Of a stretch of 64,000 bases of DNA, positions 43,690 to 55,080 are shown in pieces. The notes below the pieces were generated by a model that worked only from the letters and a program-made list of their open reading frames with translations, did not search any database and was not told the DNA's origin. The first letter of the stretch is position 1. Each line of letters starts with the position of its first letter. Source of the stretch: Rhizophagus clarus (taxonomy: Eukaryota > Glomeromycota > Glomeromycetes > Glomerales > Glomeraceae); assembly GCA_015698045.1 (NCBI GenBank), contig BLAL01000246.1, positions 1,674,001-1,738,000 on the forward strand. The letters run 5' to 3'. Position numbers and translations under genes: made by a program.

Positions 43690-45800
43690 TTTAGGTCTGG
43701 AAGCCAAAGTACAGCTCCAGACTTTTTTTTTGTTATTTTTAATTTTTTTGGAGTTCAGAAGCCGAAGTACAGCTCCAGATTTTTTTATTGATTTAATTTA
43801 ACAAATGTTAACTAACATTCAATTTCTTTTTCTTTTTTTTAGGTTTGAAACTCCATTTCGAAGCAGACCACTTTAAGAGTAAAAAAAAATTCATTTTTTT
43901 TTGTATTTTAGCGAAATGTTAGTAACGTTTCGCTTTTTTTCCTTTTTTTTAGGTCTGGAACTCCATTTCGAGGCAGACCACTAAGTAAAAAAAAATGATT
44001 TTTTTTTGTATTTTAGCAAAACGTTAGTAACATTTCGCATTTCTTCCTTTTTTTAGGTCCAGAACTCCATTTCGAGGCGAACTACTTCAAGTAAAAAAAA
44101 AAATAAGTTTTTTTTTTGTATTTTAGCGAAACGTTAGTAATATTTCACTTTTTTTCCTTTTTTTTAAATCCTGGAACTCTATTTCAAGGCGGACCACTTT
44201 AAGAGTAAAAAAAAAATTTATTTTTTTTTGTATTTTAGCGAAACGTTAGTAACGTTTCATTTTTCTTCTTTTTTTAGGTCCAGAACTCCATTCGAGGTGG
44301 ACCATTAAGTAAAAAAAATTATTTTTTTTACTTTAATTTCAACAAACGTTAACTAACATTTGTTTTCTTTCTTTTTTTAGGTCCAAAACTCCTTTAGAGG
44401 CGGACTATATGATATTTTAAAGGTAAAATATCTTCGAAAATTATTGTTTTTTTTGTTTTATTTAAACAAACATTACTAATATTCATTTTTTTTTATTTTT
44501 TAGGTCCAGAAGTCCTTTATAGGCAGACTACTGTAAGTAAAAAAAAAAATAATTTTTTTTTTACTTTTATTTCAACGAACGTTAACTAATGTTCGTTTTC
44601 TTTCTTTTTTAGGTCTGTAAGAAGTGAATCAAATTATTTTGAAAGTAAAAAAACTTTGAAATAAATTTTTTTTTTTATATTTTTATTTTACGAAACATTA
44701 CTAATGTTTCGTTTTATTTTTTAAGTCTGGAACTCTAATTCGAAGTGGACTGTAGTATTTCGAAAATAAAGAAACTTTGAAATATCTTTTTTTATTATTT
44801 CAACGAACGTTAACTAACATTTATTTTCTTTCTTTTTTAGGTCCAGAACTTCTTTAGGGGCAGACTATGATATTTCGAAGATATAATATCTTTGAAAATT
44901 ATTATTTTTTTTTTGTTTTTTTAAACAAACATTATTAATATTTGTTTTTTTTATTTGTTAAGTCTGGAACTCCTTTAGAGGTGGACTATGATATTTCAAA
45001 GGTATAATATCTTCAAAAATTTTTACTTTTTTTTTATTTTATTTTAATAAATGTTACTAACATTCGTTTTTTTGTTTTTTTAGATCCAAACGTTCCATTT
45101 TGAAGACTGGATTCTATTTGAGGGTAAGGCCTTCGATTTATTTTTTTTGTTATTATTTAAGACTATTTTGAAGGTATGACCTTCAAAAAAAAATTTAATT
45201 TTTTTATTTAACGAACATTGCTAACGTTTAATGTTTTTTATTTTTTTAGGTCCAGACGAAGCCCAGACTCCATTCAAAAATAATTCATCACTTTCAAATT
45301 TCTTTTTACTTCTATTATAACGAACGTTACTAACGTTTGATTTTTTCTTTCTTTTTAGATCCTGGACGTCGAAATACTATATATCTCTTGAAGGTACCTT
45401 TAATTTTTGGATTTTTTTATTCAATGAATGTTTACTAACGTTCTTTATTTTCTTATTCTTTCTTTTGTAGGTCCGCGGTTGGATTCCTAGAAGAAATTTT
45501 GAAGGTAGAACTTTGAAATTTGTTTAATTTCCTTTTTAATAAGACATTTTATTAACGCTTATTTTTATAGGACTGGGGCTTCCTGGAACGTTACGAAACT
45601 TCGAAGGTGTTATACAAAGTTCTTTTTACTATTTTTTTGAAATTTCTTAATAAAACATTTGCTAATATTTCATTTATTTTGTTTCTTGTAGGTTTACATC
45701 TTCTGAATGAAGATTTCGAAGGTATTTATCTTCGAAATTATTTCATTTTTTTTATTTAAATGAAAAGTCAACTAATATTTCACTTTTCTTTTATTGTAGG
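43690..45800. repeat. ~100-120-bp tandem array with two hairpins per unit
   Basis: About twenty units. Each has a TTTTTTAGGTC...GAACTCCATTTCGAGG...GACC segment (stem GGTCTG/CAGACC in the best copies), a T- and A-rich spacer, then a palindrome such as GCGAAACGTTA-G-TAACGTTTCGC or AACGAACGTTA-ac-TAACGTTCG, then a pyrimidine run ending in TTTAGG. Each unit mimics an intron end plus a short exon (CTTTTTTTAGG). The first units (43850-44300) are most alike, and copies diverge towards 45800. Confidence 0.8.
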
Positions 45801-48364
45801 TCTACGGTTTTCTTTAGGAGCGACAATATTTTCACGTTTTGACGCATTTTGTTGGATCGAAAAAGTTAAAAGTTGTTTATTGAAATCGAACCAATTGGAA
45901 CAATATTCAAACCATTAACAACAACATAATTTGAACGTCAGTAAAGAAAAAAAAAGGGGGACTTTTTAATTAGTGCATTTAGTTAGCAAATAGGATAGTT
46001 TAATATATGTACTTTTAAATTTGTAAATATCTTTAATTAATAAATTAATATTAGTTAATATTAAAGTTAAAACACTGCCTAATTGTAAATTTGCATTAGT
46101 GATTTTGAAAAATTTCACAGATTTATTTTTGAAAAATTTCGCAAGTTTTTTTGTGTTTGCAGATCTGCGCAGAAATCCATGAAATTTTTCAGTGCTGCAC
46201 ATCGGCATGTCCTCAGATCTGCGCAGAATTGGATTCCGCAGAATTGCGCAGATCTGCAGACCAAAATTTTTCCCGATGGCATGATTACTGTTAAATTAAA
46301 ATTTTTACCTCTAACAAAGGTAACCAATCATCAATTAATATAGTATCGTAACAGAGTGACTGTGCCATTTGATCGTGCTGTTTTTGAAGTATCTGTGGTG
46401 TAAGATATTCTTTTAACACTAAATCTAATCCTGGAAAGTATTCATCCATTAAATTACTTGGTAAACCTCTAGTTGGAATTTTATTTATATACTCAGTTAA
46501 TATTGCTTTCTTTGATTGTTTATCAAATATAGCTTGAACCTCTTCAACAACTTTGCTTAATCGTGATGTTCAATTAAGTTTTTCTTTAATTATCTTATTA
46601 AATACTTCAGCACATTGAGAACTTTGAATATCTGCAGTAAAATTACGATTAATAGTATAACTAGCCCAACTAGTTTTGCAAGGATATAACACTCGTGTAA
46701 GATACTGCTAATATTCAGGATACTCATTATCTAAGGTATTCCAGCCAATCTCAAACTGATTATGACATAAGGAATTACGTATCTTTAAAAATTTGGTACG
46801 AAAATCTTCAAATTGATCATGTAATTTTCCTTTAAGTTTTTTTCTTAAATTTAAATGAATATGGAATATACAATGAATATGACAAGTATCTTGGTAATTA
46901 TTTCTAACAGCAAATATTAAAGCCAAATCAGCATCAGAGTATAATACTGTTGGTACAACTTTACAAGAGTTTTTTAATTCTTGCAAAACCCAGGTAAATG
47001 TTGCTTCAGTCTCATCTTCTAAAAAAGCTGCTGCAACTATAAGATTCCTAAAATTATTGTCAACAACTGTGAATAATAATAATATCATATCAAACTGATT
47101 AGTTCTTGATGTTGTATCAACTATAACAACGTCATGATATCTTTCATAAGCAATGATCTGATCAGGAGCCATCCAAAATAAAGAATTAAGTCTTCTTTCT
47201 TCAGGATTAACCTGTGGTTTTACTATCCACATCGGATTATTTTCTTTTTTTAAATATAATTTGGTAAGCACTTGACAAGCATCATTTTTATTTGGTATCA
47301 TTTGTTTTTTAAATTTTTGTATAGCATTACTTAAATCTTTTCTATTAATTGTCTTATCAGGAAAGGATGCTACAAGTAAATTATATTGATTTGGCATTCC
47401 CTTTTTCCTTCAATTGTCCAAAATTTTATTTTCTCAAGCATTTCACTAGTAAGTCTTCAAAATTTTGGTGCTGTTTCTATAATAAGAGGATTTAATGAAT
47501 GGTTATGTTTACCAACAATACTATTAATTCGAACACCTTTGGCTGTTCTGGGAAATGACATATTAATATGCCATAAACATCCAATCATTTCTGAACTTCT
47601 ATCTCCTATCTTCTTCTTTAACAATCTTATCTGAGTTATGTGTACGTGCATAAGAACACTCAAAAGTTCTTTTCTTTATGGTAATATGATCAATAGGATC
47701 TATTTCACGTCTTCTTTTACGAAAGAAAAATTCTTGTTGCTTTGCGAAATTTTCAAGATAAGTTTTAGCAATTTTCCATGTATCAAATGTCATTCCTTCC
47801 TTTAATTCTAATTTATCTTCTTCTACATAGCCATCATTATTATATAAATCTTCACCTTCTATGTCATCCAATATATCAATATTTTCTACATTCAATATGT
47901 TTATATCTTCTACTATATTATTTACTCCTTCTATATCATCTGATCTTTTATCACCTGATTTTTTTTCATCTTCCAGTCGAATGGTTTTATCTAGTAACTC
48001 ATAACCATTGTTATTATTATGTATTTCTAAGGAAAACAACCATTCAATATCATATGAATTAAAATAAAAGTTTTGTAAGAAATCACTATAAGATAGTTCC
48101 ATCATGTAAATAAATATATTTAGATGTGAAAAGTAATATTAATAATGTAGGTAATAATGGTAATAGTTATATAATAATGATATTTAGAAGCAAAATATCA
48201 AGTTGCTAAATATTTAATCACAAGTATCAAAAGTGAACTTTTATGTTTAAATGCGAACAATTTTATTACAACAAAATTGAATTTAATGTTTCGTGTGTAA
48301 AAATATTTCGTGTAAATATAAACATCACATCATAATGAGATCATTTTTGTTATATAATAAAATC

Positions 48365-48450
48365 ATCAGGTTAAATCACCATAGTTAAAATAATATATAA
48401 AAATTACTAGGTTAAAACACCCTGGTTAAATCACCCCAGGTTAAAATTAG
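48365..48450. repeat. GGTTAAATCACC words upstream of the MULE gene
   Basis: GGTTAAATCACC at 48369 and within CACCCTGGTTAAATCACC at about 48418. See the matching cluster at 40515-40640. Possible ends of the MULE element. Confidence 0.5.
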
Positions 48451-48594
48451 TCTTATACTTTAAAAAATACTAATTTTGGTAAATATAAATTACATATTTT
48501 TTTGGTATTTACCAAAATTTATTTTATTTTATTTATTTTTTCACTTTTTTTTCAGAATTTTATATTAAATTTATTTATTTTTATTATTCTTTTT

Positions 48595-49865
48595 CAGTTT
48601 TTAATATCCTAATTCTAAAAGTCTGGTCATGCTTTTTGTCTGGTAACACTACAAAAAAGAACAAAAAAAATAATTAATTAATTAGTTAAAAAAAAAATAA
48701 CAAAACACCTCACCCACCCTTCCTTACCTTAATTCTGAAAGTCCAGTCATACTTTTTGTCTGACAATACAGTCAACTCCCTTTATAGTCACCTTTGTTAT
48801 AGTCACATTACCCTATATAGTCACCTTAGTCGAGTGTCCCAGATTTTCATATATAAAAACTATCGTTTATAGTCACAAACTACCTATAGTCACTATCACA
48901 TCTTTTTTTAAAAATTTTATATATATGTGATTATAAAAAGATATTTATTAAAATATAATTATTCTATGATCTAATGATCAGATTTCAATGATCTTAGGCT
49001 CATTAGGCTTGTCTCATTGAGAGGAAGCCAATGGTAATAATTTTATAATGATTGGATTAATATTGACCGAGAAATTCGATTTTAAAGATCAAATCAGCAT
49101 TTTTTATATATAAAATTCATGTAACATTAAATATTTTAATTATTACAGGTTCTAGTGATCAGATTTTAATGATCTTAGGCTCATTGGAATTGTCTCATCA
49201 AGAGGAATCTAATAGCTATAAATCCATAATAATTGGAATAAAATTGACAAAATTACTATGATGTGAATATTTAATCAAAATTATTACAATTTATAATTCT
49301 AGCTAAAATTACTGATTTAATTATAAGATTTTAGTGCTTATAGTCACATCTCACTATAATCACCAAATATAGACTGTTCCAAATATATGATTATAGAAAG
49401 AGTTGATTGTATTACAAAAAAGAACAAAAAAAATAATTAATTAATTAGTTAAAAAAAAAATACCAAAAAACACTTCTTTCACCCTTTCTTATCTTAATTC
49501 CAAAAGTCTAATCATGTTTTTTGTCTGGTAACACTACAAAAAATAAAAAAAAAATTAATAATTAATTAAAAAAAAATAATAAAACACCTTCCTCAACCCT
49601 CCTTTACCAGTCATGTTTTTTGTCTAGCAACACTACAAAAAATAAAAAAAAAGTTAATAATTAATTAAAAAAAATAACAAAACATCTCCCTTAACCTTTC
49701 CTTACCTTAATTTCAAAAGTCTGATCATGCTTTTCATCTAGCAATACTACAAAAAATAAAAAAAAAGTTAATAATTAATTAAAAAAAATAACAAAACAAC
49801 TTCTTCAACTCTTCCTTACCTTAATTCCAAAAATCTGGTCATACTTTTTATCTGGCAACACTACA
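48595..49865. repeat. Satellite family (CTGGCAACACTACAAAAAA), first block
   Basis: Units of about 115-165 bp share AAGTCTGGTCATGCTTTTTG, TCTGGTAACACTACAAAAAA, a TTAATAATTAATTAAAAAAA stretch, and ACACCTCCCCCAACCCTTCC followed by TTACCTTAATTC. Copies start near 48620, 48738 (cut by the TA element), 49503, 49610, 49720 and 49820. The array continues at 54728-55080 after the hAT element. Confidence 0.8.
48769..49409. mobile_element. 641-bp TA-flanked MITE (pogo/Tc1-like ends)
   Basis: The left end is CAGTCAACTCCCTTTATAGT and the right end reversed is CAATCAACTCTTTCTATAAT. TA on both sides (48767-48768, 49410-49411). Joining the flanks restores the satellite motif (TGACAA-TA-TTACAAAAAAG). TATAGTCAC words recur near both ends. 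No gene. Related in its ends to the MITEs at 56869 and 57768. Confidence 0.85.
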
Positions 49866-51944
49866 AATTACAGTATTAGCAAATGACCTTTTATGACCTA
49901 TATGACTTTGATAATCAGTCATAGATCATTTGGTCATTTCAAAAGGTATTATGACTTTATGACTTTATGATCTATGCAGTAAAATTTGTAACACTTTATT
50001 TTTTTATTTTTTTTATTAACGATACATAATTAATTGAATTATAAGTTTATTCATCAGCAAATTTATTGTCTTTATTTAAAAAGGTTGGTGATTCTAAATT
50101 TGAAGTAAAAAGAATATTAACAACCATTTTACTGAATCATCATCAGTAGAATGAATAGTATGTCCACCTAAATCAAAGTTATTCAATTTATCAGAGAATA
50201 AATTTTCATCATCAACATTATTAAATTGATTTTCATGTTCTACACTATTAATCTATTCAATTATAATTGAATCCCAACACTTTTCTTCTTCTTTTGTTAC
50301 TGGTTTATTTTCATTATCAGAATTTCTTTCTCAATTATTTGATTATCATTATTATCACTATCATTGAATTTTTTTTTCTCCATTTTTTGCATTTCTGATA
50401 TTCCTATTGTAAAAAATATCACTTCTAATTTGCATCATTGCAAAAACTTTATTAGGCTAATAAAAATTAGTTATTATTAAAAAGATTATAATTAATATTA
50501 ATTTAAAATTTAATTTAAAAAATGTTAAGTAAAAAATAAATAAAAACCTTAAGCCTATTTCTTCTATTTGTGTATATTCTGCTAAAACAGTTTGTAGTTT
50601 ACTATCAAATCATACTTTATAATAATATTTTAACTATCTGCCAAAATGTGTTAAAGAAAAATTAAATATAGATATATGAAATTTTGAAAGCTTGTATAAA
50701 GGATGAAGAACAACTGAAAGAATTAAAAGCAGCTGCTCCTATTGTTTCTAGCGTTTTTTCATTTTTTCAACCATTTTTTCTGAAAATTTTTGATTTAAAT
50801 ATTTATTAAAAATTTTTGTTACATATGCAAAATAATGAGTAACTTCGTATAAACTTGTTGCATCTTTCTGAAGCTTATTTAAAAACTCATAATAAATTTT
50901 GAAGTTCAAAAAGTATTGACCAAAAATTATTATCATTAATTATATTTGCAATATCATCAGGTAATTTTTGTTTACCATTACATTTTTTAGAAGTATTATT
51001 TAGTGTTTTATTTAAAACACCATCTATTCAAGTTACATTTAATTGATGTTCATTAAATTTTGCAGATAAAAACTAAAAATAAATAAAATAATAAAATTAA
51101 TTATTTTATAAATTAATTTTACAAGTTTGTAAAAATATACCTTAAGTGTGACCTTTGTTTTTAAAATACAATGAAAACAAAAAATATAACTATTTCATCT
51201 GGTATCTTCAGATGATAGTAATGATACTGTTTTATCATAAATTTGTAGTTGTTCATCTCTCAAATTTCCAGTAAAATATGGAAATTTATTAAAATAACTA
51301 ACTATTCAAACAGCTTCAGCAAAAGTTTATTTATAGAGAGCATTTTTTTTAAAAATATCACTAAATACAAAATTCATTTGGTGTGCCATACATAGAAGAA
51401 ATATTTTGTTTGGAAATTCTCTTCTTAATTACTTACTATTTACTAAATCATAATATAATTAAAATTAATACTAATAATATTATTACAGAATATTTTTTTT
51501 TTTAAAAAAAAAAATTACTGTGCTGCAGTATATTCATCAGCAGAATCAGAAATAAAAGCTTTTATATTTATTCCTACTTTATTTGTTTCAACCATTAAAT
51601 TCTTAATATATTGAATTATATTTTTAGTTTAAGAAACTTTTTCACTAATATCATAAGCATCCCAAATAAGAGGTTGATCATGTGATGTTATCAAAATAAT
51701 TTTCCAAATATATTCTACTTTAATATTTATCCAACCTAAGGTTACTTGCCAAAACTAATAGGTTTTGGCATGTCGAAACTGCCAAAATTGCCAAAATTAG
51801 GTTTCAGCAAGCAGCCAAAAATGCCAAAATGCCAAAACTGCCAAAATTATTTTAGCATTCTAGCATAGTAGATCATATGATATACATATAGTTTTGGCAT
51901 TTACTATAATCTGTAGATAGTGTTCCAAATGTGGATTTTTAATT

Positions 51945-52476
51945 TTTTTAAAAATTAAAAGTCAAAAAAAAAGAAAAAACGTTTTTAGTGTTTCTTAAAA
52001 AAATTAAAATGCTTAAAAAACATTTTTAGCATTTTTTTTTAAAAAATTTAAATGCTTAAAAAAAACGTTTAACATTTTTTTTAAAATTAAATGCTCTAAA
52101 TAAAGCATTTTAACATTTATTTTTAAAATTAAATATTTTAAAAAAACATTTTAACGTTTTTAAAACATTTTTTTAAAGATTAAATGCTTAAAAAAAAATA
52201 TTAGCATTTTTTTAAAATTATATGCTTTAAAATATATTTAGCAGGTTTTGTGTTTTTTTTAAATTAAGTGCTTAAAAACTCTATTTTAGCAGGTTTACTT
52301 TTTTTTAATTAAATGTTTATAAAAAAAGCGGTTTTCGTAATTACTAGATGCTTTTTTTTAAAAAATTGGTCAGTATTTTTTTTAACTAAACACTATAAAA
52401 GCAGGTTTCTTTTAATTAAATCTAAAAAAGAAGCATTTTTTTATCAAACACTTAAAAAAAAGCATTTTTTAATTAT
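51945..52476. repeat. Diverged part of the palindromic array
   Basis: Variable copies of AAATGCTTAAAAAAnCATTTTT with unit lengths from about 30 to 60 bp. They become more regular towards 52440, where they pass into the homogeneous 29-bp array. Confidence 0.75.
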
Positions 52477-53277
52477 AACGCTTAAAAAAAGCATTTTTTA
52501 ATTATAACGCTTAAAAAAAGCGTTTTTTAATTATAACGCTTAAAAAAAGCGTTTTTTAATTATAACGCTTAAAAAAAGCGTTTTTTAATTATAACGCTTA
52601 AAAAAAGCGTTTTTTAATTATAACGCTTAAAAAAAGCGTTTTTAATTATAACGCTTAAAAAAAGCGTTTTTTAATTATAACGCTTAAAAAAAGCGTTTTT
52701 TAATTATAACGCTTAAAAAAAGCGTTTTTTAATTATAACGCTTAAAAAAAGCGTTTTTTAATTATAACGCTTAAAAAAAGCGTTTTTTAATTATAACGCT
52801 TAAAAAAAGCGTTTTTTAATTATAACGCTTAAAAAAAGCGTTTTTTAATTATAACGCTTAAAAAAAGCGTTTTTTAATTATAACGCTTAAAAAAAGCGTT
52901 TTTTAATTATAACGCTTAAAAAAAGCGTTTTTTAATTATAACGCTTAAAAAAAGCGTTTTTTAATTATAACGCTTAAAAAAAGCGTTTTTTAATTATAAC
53001 GCTTAAAAAAAGCGTTTTTTAATTATAACGCTTAAAAAAAGCGTTTTTTAATTATAACGCTTAAAAAAAGCGTTTTTTAATTATAACGCTTAAAAAAAGC
53101 GTTTTTTAATTATAACGCTTAAAAAAAGCGTTTTTTAATTATAACGCTTAAAAAAAGCGTTTTTTAATTATAACGCTTAAAAAAAGCGTTTTTTAATTAT
53201 AACGCTTAAAAAAAGCGTTTTTTAATTATAACGCTTAAAAAAAGCGTTTTTTAATTATAACGCTTAAAAAAATACGT
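52477..53277. repeat. 28-copy, 29-bp palindromic minisatellite
   Basis: The repeat is AACGCTTAAAAAAAGCGTTT plus TTTAATTAT. AACGCTT starts at 52477 and the last copy at 53259, which is 26 steps of 29 bp and one of 28 bp. AACGCTT and AAGCGTT are reverse complements, so the array is an unbroken alternation of two inverted arms with short A- or T-rich loops. The first copies have GCATTT in place of GCGTTT; the last ends in TACGTTT. The others are nearly identical. Confidence 0.95.
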
Positions 53278-54727
53278 TTTTTTAATTATAATGCATTTTT
53301 TTAATTCAAATGCAAAATAGGCAAGTATTATACTGAGTCAAATGGATTGGATCAGGTCAGACAGGTTACCAGACCTGACCTAACCCTGACTCATTTGGAA
53401 CACTAATCATAATTAGCAGTAAAAAGTTGAAACTATACCGAAACTCTAATAAAATATTAATATTTGCTATGCTGAAACTATGCCAAAATGCTGAAACAGT
53501 TTCAGCAGTTTTAGCATTTCAGCGTTTTAGCTTTTTGGCACTATATAAAGAGTTTTGACTTTCAGCATTAGACCAAATGAGTTTTGGTAGGCAACCTTAG
53601 TCCAACTGTTAAAAGTTGCTGTAATACCATCATATTTTTTTTTTAGAACTTTGGCACTTTTTTAAAACCCTACCACTAATTGCTTTATGATTTAGTAAAC
53701 TGATACCTGGTAAAATAAAATTAAAAACAGCTTGCGTATTTTCATTTTTCAAAAAAGTAAATAGCAATCCATTAGATATAAGCATATGAAGAAAAAGGCA
53801 TTCAAATGTTGATTTATCATTAACAGACATTAGACAAGCACAATAAGTTGTAATAGATTGTTGTCTAAAAGAAAAAATAGATGATGTTGTTGAAACAGAA
53901 CTTTTTCAGCATTTTGGTAGATTTTGCAATTCACAATCTTCTTCTATTTCTTCTTCTTCCTCCTCTTTCTCTTCATTATATATATCTAAAAAATAAAAAT
54001 ATTAAACATAAATAAATAATCTTAAATATTAATTATTAAAATTTTATATCTTCATTATCATTTTTTTTTTTTAAAATCTTCAGGAACAGAATAAGATAAA
54101 ATTTCAAAAATTTCTTTTTCACTGTACGAAGCTTTAAAAAGTTCTCACAGCTTGCAAGATGATTTTGATAAAGTTTTGTTTTATTAAACATAAAACATCC
54201 AGGTATTACTTGTGTAATAGCTAATCTTCTAGCAATTTTTTGACTACAATAAATACATACAGCTTTAGCATTTGATTTATTATTATTATTTTTTACTAAA
54301 GTGAAAATTTTCCAAAAGTTATATCACTAATTTTTTTTTTATTTTATAATTTTATTGACAGAATTAATAAATCAATACGAGTTAAAATTTTTCTTTGTCT
54401 TTCATATTAAAAAGAAAATCTTGATCAATTTTCCCAATATTTTTAACAGAATTTTTTTAAACATTTTGTATGAAAAATAATTAACAAGTCAATAAATAAC
54501 AAACACTATAAAATATATTAATTTATTATTATCAAATCAAAAAAAATAAAGATCATATACTAAATGACCTAATGATCCCAATCATTACTTAATGACCAAA
54601 GATCATAAAGATCATATTTTACAGTCATAAAATCTATAACCTTATGATATATGATTATTGGTCATATGACCACATAATTGATAGTCATCCAGAAATGATG
54701 ATATGATTTGATCATTTCCCATTATTG

Positions 54728-55080
54728 CAATACAAAAATAAAAAAAAGTTAATAATTAATTAAAAAAAATAACAAAACATCTCTCCCAACCCTCTTTTAC
54801 TCTAATTCTAAAAGTCCAGTCATACTTTTCATCTAGCAACACTACAAAAAAAGAACAAAAAAATAATTAATTATTTAGTTAAAAAAAAATACCAAAAAAC
54901 ACTTCTCCTACTTTCCCTTACCTTAATTGTCATACTTTTCATCTGGCAACACTATAAAAAATAAAAAAAAGTTAATAATTAATTAAAAAAAAATAATGAA
55001 ACACTTCCCCCAACCCTTCCTTACCTTAATTCCAAAAGCCTAATCATGTTTTTCATCTGGCAACACTACAAAAATAAACT
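54728..55080. repeat. Satellite family, second block
   Basis: Continuation of the 48595-49865 satellite on the right of the hAT element: units near 54810, 54930 and 55045 with TCATCTGGCAACACTACAAA and the AATTAATTAAAAAAA stretch. Confidence 0.8.

Larger units (their letters stand above)
42633..46281. mobile_element. 3.65-kb non-autonomous element in the MULE intron
   Basis: The inverted ends are TGCCATCGGGAAA on both sides (42633 on; reverse complement up to 46281). CAGATCTGCGCAG-like words recur in both subterminal zones (42660-42740 and 46155-46260). No coding region is recognised; the interior is nearly all tandem repeats. The insertion lies wholly inside the intron of the MULE gene, so splicing could have spared the transposase. 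I could not confirm a target duplication. Confidence 0.8.
41685..48105 (-). pseudogene. MULE (Mutator-like) transposase, split by an element in its intron
   Basis: Minus strand. Exon 1 (48105-46309): acidic start MMELSYSDFLQNFYF, a FAR1-type DNA-binding region (GMTFDTWKIAKTYLENFAKQ, KKRTFECSYA, HNHSLNP), then the MULE core VVIVDTTSRTNQFDM (Asp), VLYSDADLALIFAV (Asp), SSQCAEVFN (Glu). Frame changes near 47610 and 47400; stops at 47455 (TGA), 46708 and 46568. Exon 2 starts at 42523 (LIDDFYQTNIA), with a SWIM zinc finger (CTCLWLINCEIACRHFYQV), then a TAA at 42254, a Gln-rich region, GRQPNRYKSGGE, and a degenerate zinc knuckle (HCQKRKKTDHYTTRC, second Cys now Arg) ending at 41685. The intron (46308-42524) holds the 3.65-kb element. 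Confidence 0.85.
51737..53599. mobile_element. 1863-bp element nested in the hAT transposase gene
   Basis: Inverted ends: TAAGGTTACTTGCCAAAACT on the left and TAAGGTTGCCTACCAAAACT (reversed) on the right, followed by many TGCCAAAA words. Flanking 8-mers ATCCAACC (51729-51736) and GTCCAACT (53600-53607) match at six of eight positions. Removing the insert rejoins the transposase frame (FNSW to INIKVEYIW). The interior is a repeat array and no gene. Confidence 0.85.
50040..54460 (-). pseudogene. hAT transposase with BED finger, heavily broken
   Basis: Minus strand, in order: BED-type finger (AKAVCIYCSQKIARRLAITQ, then YQNHLASCENF; about 54270-54130), an acidic linker near 53950, LFLHMLISNGLLFTFLKNEN and GISLLNHKAISGRVL (53830-53650), GITATFNSW, the insertion 53599-51737, INIKVEYIWKIIL, WDAYDISEKVS, VSDSA-like FISDSADEY (second Asp region), FPNKIFLLCMAHQMNFV (51440-51380), and a C-terminal piece LQKDATSLYEVTHYFAYVTK (about 50870). 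Stops and frame changes throughout. Clear family, dead copy. Confidence 0.75.
49871..54727 (-). mobile_element. hAT transposon inserted in the satellite array
   Basis: The ends are CAGTATTAGCAAATGACC on the left and, reversed, CAATAATGGGAAATGATC on the right. Both are followed by ATGACC/GGTCAT and ATGATC-type subterminal repeats (49885-49980, 54545-54715). A decayed hAT transposase gene lies between, on the minus strand. Satellite units flank both sides. The 8-bp duplication is not clean. A second element (51737-53599) sits inside it. Confidence 0.75.

Noticed and set aside
52313-52501. 62-codon open frame in the array region
   Set aside because: It runs through the diverged palindromic repeats and has no coding features.
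52477-53277. CRISPR-like array
   Set aside because: Repeats are directly adjacent with no unique spacers, each unit is the same 29 bp, there are no cas genes, and the genome is eukaryotic.
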